From Hirudinaria manillensis (lineage: Eukaryota > Annelida > Clitellata > Hirudinida > Hirudinidae), in assembly GCA_034509925.1 (NCBI GenBank), contig CM067527.1:12703001-12767000 (forward strand): 64,000 nucleotides of DNA, in the 5' to 3' direction. Below, in pieces: positions 63,290 through 64,000 of the stretch. The notes under the pieces are model-generated. The model searched no databases. It was not told the origin of the DNA and saw only the letters and a list, made by a program, of their open reading frames with translations. Numbering within the stretch: the stretch's first letter is position 1; each line of letters starts with the position of its first letter. A program made the position numbers and the translations under genes.

Positions 63290-63553
63290 CGAGGGACGAA
63301 TGGAATTGATTTCGTGGTCATTTTCTGAAGAAAAGGGATTGTTTTGATCGGGAGACTTTTTATTATGTATCAAAATAAAATATTATCGAATTAAATATTT
63401 CTTATTTTTAGAATATTTATATTTTCAAATTTAAAACAAAAAAAAACGTAAAAAAAATGCGCTCTAAAATCGGGAGGGAAATGCCGGGATCGAAATTACG
63501 ATTTTTTTTAAAATATTTATTTATAAAAAATAACAATATTATTTGCAAATATT

Positions 63554-64000
63554 ACCAAATGATGTTATAGAAATGGAAAATTCAGACAAACACTACCTAA
63601 ACGAAATTTAAAAAATCACAATTTAATTAATTTAGTTTAATTACCAGTGATTAAAGGCATTTGTCATTCTGAACAAAGATTACTTATAAGTATAGCAAAA
63701 ATGTATAATAAATCCATAAATAATTTTTATAAATTATTACGTATGTTGAAATTATTGTGAAACTTATGTCGCTATCTAAATAATATGATCATCGTCGTTT
63801 GTATTCAAATTTTTAAAAGTTAAGATGTAATTTCTAAATTATCGCTGAAAGATTAGGTTTTGGAAATTGACCGCAAAAGATTAATACTTTTATTACTATA
63901 TATATTACTATTAAATTACTGCTGCTGCATAACTTATTCTATATTTAACAATTTTATAATTTAACATAGCTCCATTTTATCCATAAAAGTCCGCTTCGAC
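63554..64000. other. AT-rich DNA beyond the array
   Basis: No gene, repeat or further array unit was recognised before the window ends. Confidence 0.5.

Larger units (their letters stand above)
49613..63553 (+). repeat. Tandem array, about 970-bp unit, 14 intact gene copies
   Basis: Each unit holds a promoter, a 543-bp intronless gene and a poly(A) signal. The distances between successive start codons are 970, 968, 973, 968, 967, 966, 970, 969, 985, 981, 983, 986 and 969. Length differences come almost only from poly-A/T runs and from an extra AATATTTATTTA-like stretch in the spacers before copies 10 to 13. The array starts with a broken unit and ends abruptly inside the AT-rich spacer at about 63,553. 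All units point the same way. Copies are almost identical through gene and promoter, which implies recent expansion or ongoing homogenisation. A collapsed or over-expanded assembly must be considered for the exact copy number. Confidence 0.97.

Noticed and set aside
49613-63553. CRISPR-like or satellite interpretation of the tandem repeats
   Set aside because: The unit is about 970 bp with a full gene and promoter; it is neither short repeat-spacer DNA nor non-coding satellite.

Overview
Eukaryotic, AT-rich DNA from an animal. Most ordinary genes are split by short GT-AG introns of about 50 to 400 bp. The gene set includes a TEP/alpha-2-macroglobulin protein, ARFRP1, YJU2, a CaaX-ending DNAJA chaperone, fucolectin-like lectins and a TBP-like factor (TBPL1/TRF2 type). 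TRF2-type factors are known only from Bilateria, so I infer a bilaterian invertebrate; the phylum cannot be settled from the window.

Layout. 1-3.5 kb: no gene seen. 3.56-10.85 kb (+): a 36-exon TEP/A2M gene whose thioester motif is destroyed. 11.4-15.0 kb (+): an intronless, complete and divergent second-largest subunit of RNA polymerase II (RPB2). 15.2-16.4 kb (-): a two-exon secreted Ser/Asp-rich protein. 16.9-19.5 kb (+): ARFRP1, 7 exons. 20.4-22.5 kb: a PP2A catalytic-subunit fragment, a small two-repeat Cys-rich secreted protein and a poorly understood ORF. 23.4-24.2 kb (-): YJU2. 25.2-26.7 kb (-): DNAJA. 27.8-39.3 kb: a duplicated block in the order discoidin-like remnant, micro-exon gene A, TFIIS A, micro-exon gene B, TFIIS B, TFIIS relic, discoidin-like remnant. 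39.3-44.1 kb: gene-poor, with a GC-rich island and a retroelement-like tail. 44.1-49.3 kb: two fucolectin-like genes on a segmental duplication. 49.6-63.55 kb: a tandem array of 14 complete, intronless, nearly identical TRF2/TBPL1-like genes with a period of about 970 bp, each with its own TATA/initiator promoter and poly(A) signal. Relics of the same unit lie at 49.6 kb and 45.7 kb.

The most striking feature is the concentration of extra RNA polymerase II machinery in one 52 kb stretch: RPB2, TFIIS (two intact, one broken) and TRF2 (14 intact, two relics). All are intronless and all are on the + strand. RPB2, TFIIS and TRF2 act in the same process: catalysis, rescue of arrested polymerase, and core-promoter recognition with TFIIA/TFIIB. 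I infer, without proof, a locus of retrogene-derived and amplified transcription factors that might support a special programme such as germ line or early embryo. Micro-exon, fucolectin-like, Cys-rich and acidic secreted genes lie between them; each begins with a signal-peptide exon ending in phase 1.
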